Source: an uncultured Caulobacteraceae bacterium (GTDB lineage: Bacteria; Pseudomonadota; Alphaproteobacteria; Caulobacterales; Caulobacteraceae). From it: a stretch of DNA of 7,088 nt. The notes beneath the pieces were generated by a model. The model had not been told where the DNA came from, searched no databases, and worked only from the letters and a program-made list of their open reading frames with translations. The position numbers and the translations under genes are program-made. Shown in pieces: positions 6,064-7,088 of this stretch; position 1 is the stretch's first letter, and every line of letters starts with the position of its first letter. The DNA is taken from contig CALEOQ010000267.1 of the NCBI GenBank assembly GCA_937910255.1, positions 1-7,088 on the forward strand, written 5' to 3'.

Positions 6064-6729
6064 TCAGGAGAGGGCGTTGCGGCAGGCCCCAGCCATGGCG
6101 ATGGGACCAAGGGCCACGGCGCCCGCCGCATAGGCGCCCAGCAGGGCGAACCCCGCCCGCCAGGGCAGGCCGGCGTCCAGGCTGGCCAGGGCGCCGCCGC
6201 CGAAGATCACCGGCGGCACGAACAGCGGCAGGACGATCACCGCGGTCAGCAGGCCCCCCCGGCGGGCGCCGAGGCTGAGCGCCGCCCCGATCCCGCCCAT
6301 GAACGAAAAGGCCAGCCCGCCTAAGAGCGCGCAGGCCACCACCAGGCCGCTCAGTTGCGGCGAGGCCCCCAGCGCAATGGCCGCAAGCGGCGCGGCGAGC
6401 GCCAGCGGCAGGCCGGTGGCCAGCCACTGGGCCAGGCACTTGACCGCGCAGACCATCTCCAGCGGGACCGGCGACAGGGTCAGCAGGTCCAGCGCCCCGT
6501 CTTCATAGTCCCGCTCAAACAGCCGATCGAGGGACAGCAGGGCCGCGAGCGCCAGAGCCACCCAGGCCGCCCCGGGCGCGATGCCCGCCAGCCGCTCGGG
6601 CTCGGACCCCACCGCCAGGGGCAGCAGGGTGGCGACCCCGGCATAGAAGCCGACGGCCACCATCGGCCCGCCGCCCTTGCCCCAGGCCAGCGCCGTCTCC
6701 CGCGCCAACAATGTAGAGACCGCGCTCAT
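6064..6729 (-). CDS. ccmB: Heme exporter protein B, cytochrome c maturation ABC permease
   Basis: Encodes 221 residues, the normal CcmB length. It is an inner-membrane protein that pairs with the ATPase CcmA (and CcmC/D) in the system that releases heme-loaded CcmE for cytochrome c assembly. Family signatures are plain: LFERDYEDGALDLLTLSPVPLE (about 70-91), the KCLAQWLATGLPLALAAPL segment (97-115), and VLPLFVPPVIFGGGA (166-180). About six hydrophobic segments are visible (around 22-40, 50-67, 98-118, 124-150, 160-180, 190-215). The ATG at 6729 overlaps the ccmA stop by four bases (ATGA), so translation is coupled and the pair was once a normal ccmAB operon. An in-frame extension upstream exists but is ccmA read in the wrong frame, so the ATGA start is preferred. 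Downstream, ccmC is absent and a Spy-like gene lies there instead. Confidence 0.93.
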   Translation of the reverse strand: MSAVSTLLARETALAWGKGGGPMVAVGFYAGVATLLPLAVGSEPERLAGIAPGAAWVALALAALLSLDRLFERDYEDGALDLLTLSPVPLEMVCAVKCLAQWLATGLPLALAAPLAAIALGASPQLSGLVVACALLGGLAFSFMGGIGAALSLGARRGGLLTAVIVLPLFVPPVIFGGGALASLDAGLPWRAGFALLGAYAAGAVALGPIAMAGACRNALS

Positions 6730-6905
6730 CGGCCGATCTCCACCGTGCGGGTCGCCAGCGGCAGGGGATCGTGGACCGCGGCCAGGATCATGCCGCCGGT
6801 GGAAAGATGCTCGTCCATGATCTCCCCGAACCGGCCGCGCCACTCGGCGTCCAGGGGGCTCAAGGGCTCGTCCAGCAGCCAGAGGGGCCGCGGCGCGGCC
6901 AGCAG
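6726..6905 (-). pseudogene. ccmA: ccmA 3' remnant: heme exporter ATPase lacking its N-terminal two thirds
   Basis: Only the last 59 codons remain. They start LLAAPRPLWLLDEPLSPLD, which carries Walker B (WLLDEP) and the D-loop (SPLD), followed by the switch-region AVHDPLPLATRTVEIGR and TGA. The Walker A P-loop, Q-loop and the ABC signature just upstream of LLAAPRP, roughly 140 residues, are missing. Where the family has an ARLLAAP-type junction, the frame reads R-G-F-I-T and meets TAG at 6921-6923. The remnant has no start and could not give a working ATPase. The break coincides with a drop in GC content at about 6906. Either ccmA is interrupted in the genome by an insertion or rearrangement, or the contig was joined wrongly; the sequence alone cannot decide. 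If the interruption is real, c-type cytochrome assembly would be lost unless another ccm copy exists. Confidence 0.8.
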
Positions 6906-7088
6906 GGTAATAAATCCACGCTAGCGCTTGAGAGAATGTCCAATGACGAACCGCCAAAACATCGTCAAGCGACGCGTTACACGGCGCCAGCCGCTCTGCC
7001 TTTTCGTGCTTTGCTATAACCATATCCGCCAGTTTCGACCAATAGGGCGGCCAAGAGAAAGTTTCGAGCGTTTTAGCCCACACAATAA
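6906..7088. other. Unrelated lower-GC segment joined to ccmA
   Basis: From about 6906 to the edge the DNA is roughly 51% GC (counted over 6911-7088) against about 70-75% in the neighbouring genes. It has no similarity to ccmA and breaks that reading frame. I find no terminal inverted repeat, target-site duplication, tRNA or integrase-site signature at the junction, though only one side is visible. It may be the edge of a mobile island or foreign sequence from a chimeric assembly. Confidence 0.65.
6907..7086 (-). CDS. Partial hypothetical protein fragment, open to the window edge
   Basis: One minus-strand frame stays open for 60 codons from the right edge to the junction. It encodes ETFSWPPYWSKLADMV near the start, AKHEKAERLAP in the middle and HWTFSQALAWIYY at the end. 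Codons are mixed (AAA, GAA, GTT, TTC, ATA), unlike the G/C-ending codons of the rest of the window. The frame looks protein-like: four to five tryptophans, charged amphipathic stretches, no low complexity. The W-x-hydrophobic-x-x-ALAWI phrase resembles one I recall in hypothetical proteins of rhizobia and related bacteria (often ending in RD), but I cannot name a family. A GTG at 7081-7083 could be a start, yet the frame continues upstream to the edge, so it may be internal. It ends only because the junction fuses it out of frame into ccmA DNA. Confidence 0.45.

Noticed and set aside
6730..7083. N-terminal extension of ccmB to 7083
   Set aside because: The extension reads ccmA DNA in the wrong frame and then the unrelated segment. 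The ATGA-coupled start at 6729 gives the normal CcmB length.
6906..7088. Known insertion-sequence terminus at the ccmA junction
   Set aside because: No match to Tn3, IS26 or IS3 type ends that I recall, no target duplication can be tested with one side only, and no transposase motif is visible in the fragment.
1..7088. CRISPR array, tRNA or rRNA gene, riboswitch, or defence/toxin system
   Set aside because: I saw no spaced repeats, no tRNA arms or rRNA signatures, and no conserved riboswitch core. All sizeable genes belong to metabolic, regulatory, protease or cytochrome-maturation families.

Overview
The window looks like one 7,088-base contig from a GC-rich alphaproteobacterium, most likely Caulobacteraceae (Caulobacter/Phenylobacterium-like). 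The support is coding DNA of about 70% GC, the gene families present, and a TTGACG...GCTTACGC promoter resembling the Caulobacter housekeeping consensus. The genus assignment is inference.

Layout, left to right. Positions 1-2684, minus strand: a three-gene unit read from right to left. It starts with a MerR-family regulator of the LiuR/fatty-acid type, continues with a 595-residue acyl-CoA dehydrogenase, and ends with an OsmC-family thiol peroxidase that is cut by the left edge. The last two genes overlap by one base (TGATG). A 9-bp stem capped by a GNRA tetraloop sits in the RNA between regulator and dehydrogenase. A palindromic ACGTTAACGT operator lies inside the apparent promoter of the regulator, so the unit looks autoregulated. 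The likely theme is breakdown of an acyl-CoA (fatty-acid or branched-chain type) coupled to peroxide or thiol protection.

Positions 2886-5342, plus strand: a divergent, exported zinc metalloprotease of the metzincin type (DUF5117/DUF4953 architecture). A strong hairpin terminator at 5374-5412 separates it from the convergent gene at 5431-5973, which encodes a small periplasmic Spy/CpxP-like (LTxxQ) protein with a Gly/Met/His/Lys-rich tail.

Positions 6064-6905, minus strand: ccmB (complete) preceded by the last 59 codons of ccmA with an ATGA overlap. These encode the CcmAB part of the cytochrome c maturation ABC system. ccmC does not follow ccmB here.

Positions 6906-7088: ccmA homology stops abruptly. 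The remaining roughly 180 bases are about 51% GC and carry an unrelated open frame that runs off the window. This is either an insertion/rearrangement in ccmA or an assembly chimera. The extreme left end (1-12) also looks artefactual, since it nearly matches the end of an Illumina adapter. I found no convincing new system. The best biological leads are the MerR operator/promoter, the intergenic GNRA hairpin and the unusual tail of the Spy-like protein. The two contig ends should be treated with suspicion.
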